The translations under genes and the position numbers were made by a program. From contig NZ_CP034443.1 in NCBI RefSeq assembly GCF_003952365.1, positions 1,667,001-1,731,000 of the forward strand: a DNA stretch of 64,000 nt. Direction: 5' to 3'. Shown in pieces: positions 56,936 to 64,000 of the stretch. This DNA is from Mesorhizobium sp. M9A.F.Ca.ET.002.03.1.2 (GTDB lineage: Bacteria; Pseudomonadota; Alphaproteobacteria; Rhizobiales; Rhizobiaceae). Each line of letters opens with the position of its first letter. Position 1 is the first letter of the stretch. The notes under the pieces were generated by a model. It was not told where the DNA came from, made no database searches, and saw nothing but the letters and a program-made list of their open reading frames with translations.

Positions 56936-58519
56936 TTAGTGCCCGCCGCCGCCGCCCGGTTCCGCCGGCTTGCGGATGAACAGGACGAAGATCGCCAGCG
57001 TGGCGAACAGCGCCGTCAAGAGGTAGAACACGTCCATGAAGGACAGCAGCGACGCCTGTTGCTGGACCGTGGCGGACAGTTTGGAGATAGCCGCCTTGGA
57101 GGCGTCCAGGCCGGCATTCTGCTGGAAGTCGAGCGTCATGTTCTGCAGCTTGGTCTGCGCCTCGGCACTGCCCCATTGCACATGCTCGGCCAGCCTTGCG
57201 TAGTGGAAGGCGTTGCGGTCGATCAGCACGGTGTTGATGACGGCAAGGCCGACCGCGCCACCGAGGTTGCGGGTGAGGTTGAACAGGCCGGATGCGTTCT
57301 TCAGCCGCTCGGGCGGCAGCGTCCCCAGCGCGATGTTGTTGATCGGCACCATGCACAGCATCATCGAGGCGCCGCGCAGGATCTGCGGCACCAAAAGTTC
57401 CCAGAAATCCCAGTCGGCGGTCAGATGGGTCATCCGCCAGGTCCCGGCTGCGAAGCCGAGGAAGCCGATCATCATCATCAGCCGCGGATCCATCTTGCGT
57501 GACAGGATGCCGGAAATGGGCGCGGTGGCGAACATGGCCAGGCCGCTGACGAACAGCGCCTCGCCGATCATCAAGGAATCGTAGCCGCGGATGCGTCCGA
57601 GGAACACCGGATAGAGATAGGTCAGGCCGTAGAGGCCGATGCCGATGACGAAGGAGAACAGCGAGCCGAAAGCGAAGTTGACGTTGGTGAAGGCTTTCAG
57701 GTCGACGATCGGCTCCTCGGCGGTGAAGGCGCGCCAGAAGAACAGCACCGCGCCGGTCGTCATCAGAATGGCGCAGATGAAAACGGCCTGGTCCTGAAGC
57801 CAGTCATTGTTAGGACCCTCCTCGAGCACATATTCGAGCGAACCGAGGAAGGCTGCCATGCCGGCAAGGCCCCACCAGTCGAACTTGCGGAACAGGCTGA
57901 GATCGGGCTTGTCGAAGTCGATCAGCGACCATGCCGCGGCGGTCACCAGGATGCCGGGCACCACATTGATCAGGAACAGCCAGTGCCAGGACATGGCATG
58001 GCTGATATAGCCGCCGACGGTCGGGCCGATGGTCGGCGCCAGCGTCGCCACCAGACCGATCATCGGCGACACCATGGCGCGGCGCGACGGCGGAAAGATG
58101 GTGAACGCGGCAGCGAAGACGCTCGGAATCATGCCGCCGCCGATGAAGCCCTGGATGGCGCGGTAGACGATCATCTGATCGATGTTGGTGGCGGTCGCCG
58201 CCAGCGCACTGGCCGCAGTGAAGCCGGCTGCGGAGACGGTGAACAGCACACGCGTCGACAGCATCCGGCTGAGAAAACCGGACAGCGGGATCATGATGAC
58301 TTCGGCGATCAGATAGGCGGTCTGCACCCACGGGATCTCGTCGGAGCTTGCGCTCAAGCCCGCCTGGATCTCGGACAGCGAGGCCGAAACGATCTGGATG
58401 TCCAGGATCGCCATGAACATGCCGAACACCATAGCCAGGAAGGCGATGATGCGACGCGGCTCGATGTGATCGACCGGCTTGGCCGGCTCCGATCCCGCGG
58501 TCAGGGTTGCGGTCGCCAT
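56936..58519 (-). CDS. emrB: DHA2 family MFS multidrug exporter, EmrB-like
   Basis: 527 residues with about 14 membrane segments. Signatures: FLAMVFGMFMAILDIQIVSASLSEIQAGL near residue 29 (motif D1 of the 14-TMS group), WVQTAYLIAEVIMIPLSG, RAIQGFIGGGMIPSVFAAAF near residue 120 and GPTVGGYISHAMSWHWLFLINV near residue 166 (motif C). It works with the HlyD-type EmrA subunit, 18 bases upstream in the operon, to expel hydrophobic compounds through an outer-membrane channel. The C-terminal tail is Gly-rich (PGGGGGH). Confidence 0.92.
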   Translation of the reverse strand: MATATLTAGSEPAKPVDHIEPRRIIAFLAMVFGMFMAILDIQIVSASLSEIQAGLSASSDEIPWVQTAYLIAEVIMIPLSGFLSRMLSTRVLFTVSAAGFTAASALAATATNIDQMIVYRAIQGFIGGGMIPSVFAAAFTIFPPSRRAMVSPMIGLVATLAPTIGPTVGGYISHAMSWHWLFLINVVPGILVTAAAWSLIDFDKPDLSLFRKFDWWGLAGMAAFLGSLEYVLEEGPNNDWLQDQAVFICAILMTTGAVLFFWRAFTAEEPIVDLKAFTNVNFAFGSLFSFVIGIGLYGLTYLYPVFLGRIRGYDSLMIGEALFVSGLAMFATAPISGILSRKMDPRLMMMIGFLGFAAGTWRMTHLTADWDFWELLVPQILRGASMMLCMVPINNIALGTLPPERLKNASGLFNLTRNLGGAVGLAVINTVLIDRNAFHYARLAEHVQWGSAEAQTKLQNMTLDFQQNAGLDASKAAISKLSATVQQQASLLSFMDVFYLLTALFATLAIFVLFIRKPAEPGGGGGH

Positions 58520-58537
58520 GACGCTGCTCCCGGCCGC

Positions 58538-59719
58538 TTACTTCGATGCGGAAGGTGCGGTGCGGCTGTCGACGGCGACGACGACGCTGAGGCCCGCGCG
58601 CAGCTTGCCTGTCTTCAGCACGTCCGCCGGCACGTCGATGCGAACCGGGACACGCTGCACGACCTTGGTGAAATTGCCGGTGGCGTTTTCCGGCGGCAGC
58701 AGCGAGAACACCGCGCCGGAAGCCGGCGCCAGCGACGAGACGGTGCCTTCGAAATCCTGGCCATCGATCGCATCGACCGAAATCCTGACCTTTTCGCCGG
58801 GCACCAGTTGGGCAAGCTGGGTCTCCTTGAAATTGGCGACGATATAGAGCTTGTCCATCGGCACGATGACGGCGAGCTTCTGTCCGGGGCTGATCAGGTC
58901 GCCCTGCTCGACGGAGCGGTTGCCGACCACACCGTCATAGGGCGCGCGCAGCACGGTGAAGGACAGATCCCGCGCGGCTTTGTCCCGGGCAAGCTGCAGC
59001 GACGCCAGCGTGCTTGCCGTCTCCGCGCGCTGCGCCTGAAGCACACCGATATTGGCCTGCGCCGCCGCGATCTGGGCGTCGGCGCCTGCAAGCGCGGCAT
59101 TGGCCTGCTCGACCGCGGTCTGGGCATCATCCAGTTGAGCCTGGGTGCCGACATGTGTCTTCAGCAACTGGGCGGCGCGCGCTTGAACACGCGCCGCATT
59201 GTCGGCGGCGGCCTGATCGGCGGTCTTCTGCGCCTGCGCCTGATTGAGCGTTGCGCGCGCCGCCTCGGTCTGGGCGTCGATGCGGTCGAGCGTCTTGCTC
59301 AAGGTGGCGATCTCAGCCTCGGCCTGGGCGACCGCTATCTTGTAGTCGCCGTTGTCGACGATCAGCAGCGGGTCGCCGGCTTTCACCTGCTGGTTCTCGA
59401 TTACCTTGACCTGATCGACATAGCCGGAGATTTTCGGCGAAATGAACGCCATGTCGGCCTGGACATAGGCGTCGTCCGTTGAGATCATGAAGCGCCCGTC
59501 GGTCCAATAGTCGTAGCCGTACCAGGCGCCGGCGCCCAGCAAGCCAAGCGCGATGACGGGCAGCAGAAAGGAGCGCGCCGAACGTTTCTTTTTGGCCGGC
59601 GCCTCGGCCGGAGGGCTGATTGCGGGCACGGTCGGTGCGTTCGGCGCCTCGGTTGCTGGCGCGACCTTGGCGTTGGGGAATGGACGGACTTCGGCGGTGA
59701 CTGGCGCGTTCGAGGACAT
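58538..59719 (-). CDS. emrA: HlyD family periplasmic adaptor, EmrA-like
   Basis: 393 residues from the ATG at 59719 (MSSNAPVTAEVR). A Pro-rich cytoplasmic start, one membrane helix (about 51-68), the lipoyl half-motif DDAYVQADMAFISPKISGYV near residue 82, a long Ala-rich coiled coil (about 130-235), the second half-motif VLRAPYDGVVGNRSVEQGDLI and a beta-barrel end. It joins EmrB to an outer-membrane factor. The operon is divergent from its TetR regulator. Confidence 0.92.
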   Translation of the reverse strand: MSSNAPVTAEVRPFPNAKVAPATEAPNAPTVPAISPPAEAPAKKKRSARSFLLPVIALGLLGAGAWYGYDYWTDGRFMISTDDAYVQADMAFISPKISGYVDQVKVIENQQVKAGDPLLIVDNGDYKIAVAQAEAEIATLSKTLDRIDAQTEAARATLNQAQAQKTADQAAADNAARVQARAAQLLKTHVGTQAQLDDAQTAVEQANAALAGADAQIAAAQANIGVLQAQRAETASTLASLQLARDKAARDLSFTVLRAPYDGVVGNRSVEQGDLISPGQKLAVIVPMDKLYIVANFKETQLAQLVPGEKVRISVDAIDGQDFEGTVSSLAPASGAVFSLLPPENATGNFTKVVQRVPVRIDVPADVLKTGKLRAGLSVVVAVDSRTAPSASK

Positions 59720-59761
59720 TGGGGATCTCTCTGGCATCTCTTTGGGAAAATCAGTCAGACT

Positions 59762-59775
59762 GAACCGTTCGGTTC
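59762..59775. promoter_or_regulatory. TetR-family operator, emrA side
   Basis: GAACCG-TT-CGGTTC: six-base inverted arms with a two-base centre, 43 bases before the emrA start. It matches the stronger site at 59823-59840. Confidence 0.7.
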
Positions 59776-59822
59776 GATGCGAGCATTGACTTAGCGCGGA
59801 GAGAGCCCCATATCAAGGGCGA

Positions 59823-59840
59823 TCGAACCGATCGGTTCGA
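59823..59840. promoter_or_regulatory. TetR-family operator, perfect 18-bp palindrome
   Basis: TCGAACCGATCGGTTCGA is identical to its reverse complement. It lies 23 bases before the tetR start, where it would block transcription of the regulator and probably of emrAB. Confidence 0.8.
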
Positions 59841-59862
59841 ATATTTTTCGAGGTGTGACCTT

Positions 59863-60606
59863 ATGACCGACCCTGACACCGGCCCTCTGCCTGACGCTGG
59901 CAAGGACCCGTGCGACTTGCTGGACAGCCTGCGCCGCGGCCGCCCGGCAGCGGGACAGGATCCGGTCAAGCGCAGCCAGATCATCGACGGCGCGCGCCGT
60001 GTTTTCATCGACAAGGGCTTCGAAGCTGCGTCGATGAACGACATCACCCGTGAGGCCGGCGTTTCCAAGGGAACGATCTATGTCTACTTCGCCAACAAGG
60101 AAGAGCTGTTCGAGGCGCTGATCGAGGAAGAACGCGGCACGATTTTCAAGAATATGTATGATATGCTCGACCGCGCCGACGACCTTCGCGAGACGCTGGT
60201 GAAGTTCGGAAAGGTGCTGTCCCTCAAGATCACGTCGGCTAAGGTCGTTCAGGCGCAGCGTACGGTGATCGGCGCGTCCGACAGGATTCCCGAACTTGGC
60301 GCGCGTTTTTACGAACGCGGCCCGAAACGCGGCCATGACAAGGTCGTGGCCTTTCTCAATGCCGCCATCGAGCGCGGCATGCTGCGGATAGACGATGTCG
60401 ATCTTGCCGCCTATCAGTTCACTGAACTGTGCCTGGCCGGTCTCTTCCGTCAGTGCATATTCGCCTACCGCACCAAGGCACCCAGCCAGGATGAAATCGA
60501 CCACATCGTCAGGTCAGGCGTCGGCATGTTCCTGAAGGCTTACGGCACCGAAAGGCTTGCGGCGGAAGAAAGCACCCAAACGATTGCACTAGAGGCGAAG
60601 AGCTAA
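59863..60606 (+). CDS. TetR/AcrR family transcriptional regulator
   Basis: 247 residues. After an unusual 40-residue N-terminal extension comes the DNA-binding part: RSQIIDGARRVFIDKGFEAASMNDITREAG then VSKGTIYVYFANKEELFEAL (about 44-93). The C-terminal ligand domain resembles the AcrR-like C-terminal types (LAAYQFTELCLAGLFRQCIF). Divergent from emrAB with two shared palindromes in between, so it is the pump's repressor; the inducing compound is unknown. Confidence 0.93.
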   Translation: MTDPDTGPLPDAGKDPCDLLDSLRRGRPAAGQDPVKRSQIIDGARRVFIDKGFEAASMNDITREAGVSKGTIYVYFANKEELFEALIEEERGTIFKNMYDMLDRADDLRETLVKFGKVLSLKITSAKVVQAQRTVIGASDRIPELGARFYERGPKRGHDKVVAFLNAAIERGMLRIDDVDLAAYQFTELCLAGLFRQCIFAYRTKAPSQDEIDHIVRSGVGMFLKAYGTERLAAEESTQTIALEAKS

Positions 60607-60618
60607 CTTCTTTTTTGC

Positions 60619-60662
60619 GCAATTCCTGACGGAAAACCGCTACACGCCTTTCCTGGAATTGC
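60619..60662. repeat. 44-bp palindromic intergenic repeat, family A, copy 2
   Basis: Reverse-orientation copy of the element at 2274-2317, with six differences. It fills nearly the whole gap between the convergent tetR and engB genes and may serve as their shared terminator. Confidence 0.8.
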
Positions 60663-60663
60663 C

Positions 60664-61323
60664 CTAGCCGCCATTGGCCGCAAGCGCGATCGCGGCGCGC
60701 AATTCCTCGAGGCCCTCGCTCTTTTCCGACGATGTGGCAAGAACGAACGGAAACGCGGCCGGCCGCTTCTTGATCTTCTGGAGGGTCTCCTCGATCAGTC
60801 GCGGCACGCCGGCCGCCTTGATCTTGTCGGTCTTGGTCAGCACGATCTGGTAGGACACCGCCGCCTTGTCGAGCAGCGACAGCACTTCGTCATCCTTGGC
60901 CTTGATGCCATGGCGGGCGTCGATCAGCACGTAGACGCGCTTCAGCGTGACGCGGCCCTTAAGATAGTCGAAGACGAGCTTCGTCCAGTCGTCGACCTTT
61001 TCCTTGGGCGCGGTGGCGTAGCCGTAGCCCGGCATGTCGACCAGCGCCATCGGCGGCAGATCGGCGCCGTCGCCGGAAAATCCACCCGGAACGAAATAGT
61101 TGAGTTCCTGCGTCCGGCCCGGCGTGTTGGACGTGCGCGCCAGCCCCTTCTGATTGACCAGCGCATTGATCAGCGACGATTTGCCGACATTCGAGCGGCC
61201 GGCAAAGGCGATTTCCGGCGGTCCTTCCGGCGGCAGGAACTTCATCGCCGGCACGCCGCGGATGAAGATCCACGGCCGCGTGAACAGCTCGGTGCCGATC
61301 ACGGTCTTGTTCAACGCGTTCAA
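60664..61323 (-). CDS. engB: Ribosome biogenesis GTP-binding protein EngB/YsxC
   Basis: 219 residues from the TTG at 61323, which has GGAGG seven bases upstream and overlaps the stop of the preceding gene as TTGA; no ATG is available before residue 25. A small GTPase needed for 50S assembly. G1 [14 protein letters not shown]2 region [10 protein letters not shown]3 [11 protein letters not shown]4 LTKTDKIK and G5 [12 protein letters not shown] are all intact. In many alphaproteobacteria it follows yidC; here a CatB-type acetyltransferase lies between. Confidence 0.95.
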   Translation of the reverse strand: MNALNKTVIGTELFTRPWIFIRGVPAMKFLPPEGPPEIAFAGRSNVGKSSLINALVNQKGLARTSNTPGRTQELNYFVPGGFSGDGADLPPMALVDMPGYGYATAPKEKVDDWTKLVFDYLKGRVTLKRVYVLIDARHGIKAKDDEVLSLLDKAAVSYQIVLTKTDKIKAAGVPRLIEETLQKIKKRPAAFPFVLATSSEKSEGLEELRAAIALAANGG

Positions 61324-61958
61324 ACCGCTGCCTCCAGAAGAGAAATATCGGCGCCACGAATGGCATTGAGGTTGCGGCTGATCTTTTCCACCGGCCAGTC
61401 CCACCACGACACCGCCAAAAGCCGCCAGATGGTCCTGTCGTCGAAGCGCATCTTCACCACCTTGGCCGCATTGCCGGCGACGATCGCATAGGGTGGCACG
61501 TCATGCGTCACCACCGATTTTGCCGCAACGATGGCGCCATGGCCGATCGTCACGCCGGGCAGGATCACCGCCTCCATGCCGATCCATACATCATTGCCGA
61601 GCACTGTGTCGCCGCGCAATTCCTTCGACCAGGTCGCCGGGTCGAAACCCTCTTCCCAACCATGACCGAAGATGTTGAACGGATAGGTCGAAAAACCGGA
61701 CATGGCATGATTGGCGCCGTTCATGATGAAGCGCGCGCCCTCGGCGATGGCGCAGAACTTGCCGATGATCAGCCGGTCGCCGATGAATGGATAATGATGC
61801 AGCACGCATCGCTCGGCGAATTTGTCCGGCCCGTCCGGATCGTCGTAATAGGTGAAGTCGCCGATCTCGATGTTCGGCGCCGTGATCAATCCCTTCAGGA
61901 AACCGACGCGCGTATGCATCGGGATCGGGTGTTTGATATTGGGGTTGGGTCCGATCAT
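61320..61958 (-). CDS. CatB-related O-acetyltransferase (hexapeptide-repeat, Vat type)
   Basis: 212 residues from the ATG at 61958 with TGGAGCC upstream. Left-handed beta-helix features: [39 protein letters not shown] near residue 67, [32 protein letters not shown] near residue 121 and [14 protein letters not shown]. The family contains virginiamycin and chloramphenicol acetyltransferases, and many sugar acetyltransferases. Resistance cannot be claimed from sequence. Translationally coupled to engB. Confidence 0.9.
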   Translation of the reverse strand: MIGPNPNIKHPIPMHTRVGFLKGLITAPNIEIGDFTYYDDPDGPDKFAERCVLHHYPFIGDRLIIGKFCAIAEGARFIMNGANHAMSGFSTYPFNIFGHGWEEGFDPATWSKELRGDTVLGNDVWIGMEAVILPGVTIGHGAIVAAKSVVTHDVPPYAIVAGNAAKVVKMRFDDRTIWRLLAVSWWDWPVEKISRNLNAIRGADISLLEAAV

Positions 61959-62088
61959 GGTCTGGCTCCATCGACGAAAACAGGCAAGGTCAAAATAGCG
62001 CGATCCGCCCGGCAGCACCAACCGCGTGCGGAGCGGATCATCCTTACCTGTTCATCGACGGAGCACTCCTGAAACGAGAGCGAGCTTA

Positions 62089-62194
62089 TAATGCATGTTG
62101 CGCAAAAGTGTGCAGCGGTTTTGCGATAACGACATGCATAAAAACCAGAACCTAAAGCGCGTCGCATGAATCCGTTCAAACGCGACGCGCTTTA
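62089..62194. repeat. Palindromic intergenic repeat, family B, copy 2
   Basis: Inverted copy of the element at 51111-51208: AATGCATGTTGCGCAAAAGTG, GCAGCGGTTTTGCGATAACG, then the hairpin AAAGCGCGTCGCAT ... CGCGACGCGCTTTA. Slightly longer, mainly through about eight extra bases in the hairpin loop. Confidence 0.85.
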
Positions 62195-62264
62195 GGGATG
62201 TGTCGCGGCGGCGTCTATCGTTGGGCCGACTGGTTCGCCGTTCGATGGCGGCTCGGCTTGTGCG

Positions 62265-62291
62265 AAAAAGCCCCGGTCCGGCCGGGGCTTT
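62265..62291 (-). terminator. Intrinsic terminator of yidC
   Basis: On the minus strand AAAGCCCCGG-CCGGA-CCGGGGCTTTTT: a GC-rich stem ending in five T residues, about 28 bases after the yidC stop. Confidence 0.85.
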
Positions 62292-62318
62292 GCTGGATTC
62301 GCAAAAAGGGATCGCCGG

Positions 62319-64000
62319 CTATTCCGCCGGCGACGGTTTCTTCCGAAAAAGCGCGACCAGATTGTCCCACAACTCGATTTTGGCGCCCTGGCGCTTCATG
62401 ATGACGCCTTGCTGGATGATCGAAAGCAGGTTGTTCCAGGCCCAGTAGATGACGAGGCCGGCCGGAAAGCCCGCCATCATGAACGTGAAGACCACCGGCA
62501 TCCAAGTGAAAATCATGGCCTGCGTCGGGTCCGGCGGCGTCGGGTTCATGCGCATCTGCAGGAACATGGTGACGCCCATGATCAGCGGCCAAACGCCGAT
62601 CATCAACATAGCTGGCAGGGTAATCGGGATGAGGCCGAACAGGTTGAAGAGCGAGGTCGGGTCGGGTGCCGCCAGATCCTGGATCCAGCCGAAGAACGGT
62701 GCGTGCCGCATCTCGATGGTGATGTAGAGCACCTTGTAGAGCGCGAAGAAGACCGGGATCTGCAGCGCCACCGGCCAGCAGCCGGCGAGCGGATTGATCT
62801 TCTCGGTCTTGTAGAGCTCCATCATCGCCTGTTGCTGCTTCATCTTGTCGTCCGCGTACTTCTCGCGGATCTCCAGCATCTTGGGCTGCACCTTCTTCAT
62901 GTTCGCCATCGACGCGTAGGACTTGTTGGCGAGTGGGAAGAAGAGGGCCTTGACGACCACGGTGGTGGCAAGGATGGCCAGGCCGAAATTGCCGAAGAAT
63001 TTGTACATCGTGTCGATCAGATAGAACATCGGCTTGGTGATCCAGATGAACCATCCCCAGTCGATCAAACGGTCGAACAGCCTGATGTTGCGGTCCTGCG
63101 CATAGGCGTTGACCTTGGCGACTTCCTTGGCTCCGGCGAAGATCTCGGTCTCGACAGTTGCCGACTGGCCGGCATCAACGGTGATCGGATCGGTGAGGAA
63201 GTCGGCCTGGTAGCGAGGGCGGCCGTCCTCGAAATAGGCGTAATGCGGCTGGAACGGCTGCTTCTCGGTCGGCACCAGCGTCACCGCCCAGTATTTGTCG
63301 GTGATGCCCAGCCAGCCATCGGTCGACTTGCCCGGCGTGTACTGCTTGTCGTCCTCGACGGCCGCGTATTTGTGTTCCTGCAGGCCTTCCGTGCCGGTGA
63401 CGCCGATCAGCCCCTCATGCAGCACATAGATGCTGGCAACGGCAGGCTTGTCGAAGCGGGTGACACGGCCGTAGTTCGACAGGGTGACGGCGGCCGAACC
63501 CGAATTCTGCACCGTGTCCGAGACCGTGAACATGTAGTCGCTGTCGACGGAGAAAGTGCGCTTGAAGGTCAGGCCCTTGTCGTTTGTGAAGGTCAGCGTG
63601 ACCGGGGTCGCCGGCGTCAGTGTCGCATTGCCGTCGACGGTCCACACCGTTGCCGGCCCTGGCAGCGTGCCGATCTTGTCGCTGCCGACAAAGCCGATCT
63701 CGGCATAGTAGCCAGTTGGCAGCGTCGCCGGGTTGAGCAGTTCGATCTCGGGCGAGTTCTTGTCGACCGTCAGCGTGTAGTGCTTGAGCTTGAGGTCGTC
63801 GAGACGGGCGCCGGTGAGGTTGATCGAGCCCTCCAGGCTCGGCGTGTCGATCTTGATGCGCTGCGTCGACGCCAGCGCCTGCTCGCGGCTGGCCGGCGTC
63901 GTGCCGTCGGTTCCCGGTGCATTGGCGCCCGGTGCATTCGGAATGGCGCCTTGCTGCGGCGCCGGCGTTTCACTGCTGCCCGGACTGGCGCTTTCGGCCG
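62319..64000 (-). CDS. yidC: Membrane protein insertase YidC, 5' end outside the window
   Basis: About 560 C-terminal residues; the frame is open at the window end and the N-terminal helix is missing. The periplasmic P1 domain reads ATLPTGYYAEIGFVGSDKIG, PGPATVWTVDGNATL and YAYFEDGRPRYQADFL. The conserved insertase core follows: IDTMYKFFGNFGLAILATTVVVKALFFPLANKSYASMANMKKVQPKM (hydrophilic groove and C1 loop), then PVALQIPVFFALYKVL and VFTFMMAGFPAGLVIYWAWNNLLSI. YidC inserts inner-membrane proteins with or without SecYEG. Confidence 0.97.
   Translation of the reverse strand, partial: AESASPGSSETPAPQQGAIPNAPGANAPGTDGTTPASREQALASTQRIKIDTPSLEGSINLTGARLDDLKLKHYTLTVDKNSPEIELLNPATLPTGYYAEIGFVGSDKIGTLPGPATVWTVDGNATLTPATPVTLTFTNDKGLTFKRTFSVDSDYMFTVSDTVQNSGSAAVTLSNYGRVTRFDKPAVASIYVLHEGLIGVTGTEGLQEHKYAAVEDDKQYTPGKSTDGWLGITDKYWAVTLVPTEKQPFQPHYAYFEDGRPRYQADFLTDPITVDAGQSATVETEIFAGAKEVAKVNAYAQDRNIRLFDRLIDWGWFIWITKPMFYLIDTMYKFFGNFGLAILATTVVVKALFFPLANKSYASMANMKKVQPKMLEIREKYADDKMKQQQAMMELYKTEKINPLAGCWPVALQIPVFFALYKVLYITIEMRHAPFFGWIQDLAAPDPTSLFNLFGLIPITLPAMLMIGVWPLIMGVTMFLQMRMNPTPPDPTQAMIFTWMPVVFTFMMAGFPAGLVIYWAWNNLLSIIQQGVIMKRQGAKIELWDNLVALFRKKPSPAE

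Noticed and set aside
61320..61958. Call as a chloramphenicol or streptogramin resistance gene
   Set aside because: The hexapeptide acetyltransferase family is broad and includes many sugar modifiers; nothing here fixes the substrate.

Overview
The window is about 64 kb of GC-rich alphaproteobacterial chromosome, most likely from Mesorhizobium or a close relative in the Hyphomicrobiales. The pointers are rhizobial-type housekeeping genes (argB, dapD, dapE, fmt, truA, engB, yidC), many four-base start/stop overlaps, GTG and TTG starts, and dispersed intergenic palindromes. The assignment rests on recognition of gene content and style; no search was run. No rRNA, tRNA or CRISPR array was found.

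Layout. 1-5.3 kb: the end of a MATE exporter, an agmatinase-type ureohydrolase, nicotinate phosphoribosyltransferase (pncB) and a polytopic membrane protein of unknown function. 5.4-19.9 kb: the main accessory block. A complete branched-chain-type ABC importer (SBP-livHMGF) is followed, across a convergent pncA-antiporter pair, by a molybdenum hydroxylase (FAD subunit plus a fused [2Fe-2S]/molybdopterin subunit), a 6-hydroxynicotinate reductase homologue, a UPF0280 protein, an AA_synth-family protein and a MarR regulator. I read this as uptake plus oxidative-then-reductive catabolism of an N-heteroaromatic acid, with nicotinate the leading candidate; the later steps are not assigned. 20-25 kb: a ribose-type sugar ABC operon with a divergent LacI regulator and matching AAACGTTT palindromes. 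25-30.9 kb: two luciferase-like flavin oxidoreductases, an AI-2E family membrane protein, an SMR exporter behind a guanidine-II (mini-ykkC) riboswitch, small proteins and a transglutaminase fragment.

30.9-44.7 kb: core functions: rmuC, def, fmt, truA, dapE, dapD, a PanE-like reductase, a LOG-family protein, a HAD phosphatase and two diguanylate cyclases. A VapBC module sits between def and fmt, and a frameshifted ParD-like remnant follows truA. 44.7-48.8 kb: a GMC oxidoreductase with a tiny Tat-like partner, phenylalanine hydroxylase with a divergent Lrp regulator, and argB. 48.8-52.3 kb: an HTTM-like membrane protein and a DCC thiol protein, flanked by decayed IS6-type transposase ends. 52.3-56.8 kb: an ECF sigma/anti-sigma pair, a fasciclin protein, a periplasmic MsrB, a DUF2269 protein and an SDR-DoxX fusion. 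56.9-64 kb: an EmrAB-type pump with a divergent TetR and palindromic operators, then engB, a CatB-type acetyltransferase and the 3' part of yidC, cut by the window end.

The intergenic repeats are informative. Two families occur twice each in opposite orientation. One palindromic element lies inside a coding frame and forms the linker of the fused molybdenum enzyme, whose start also carries a 21-bp tandem repeat with four in-frame ATGs.
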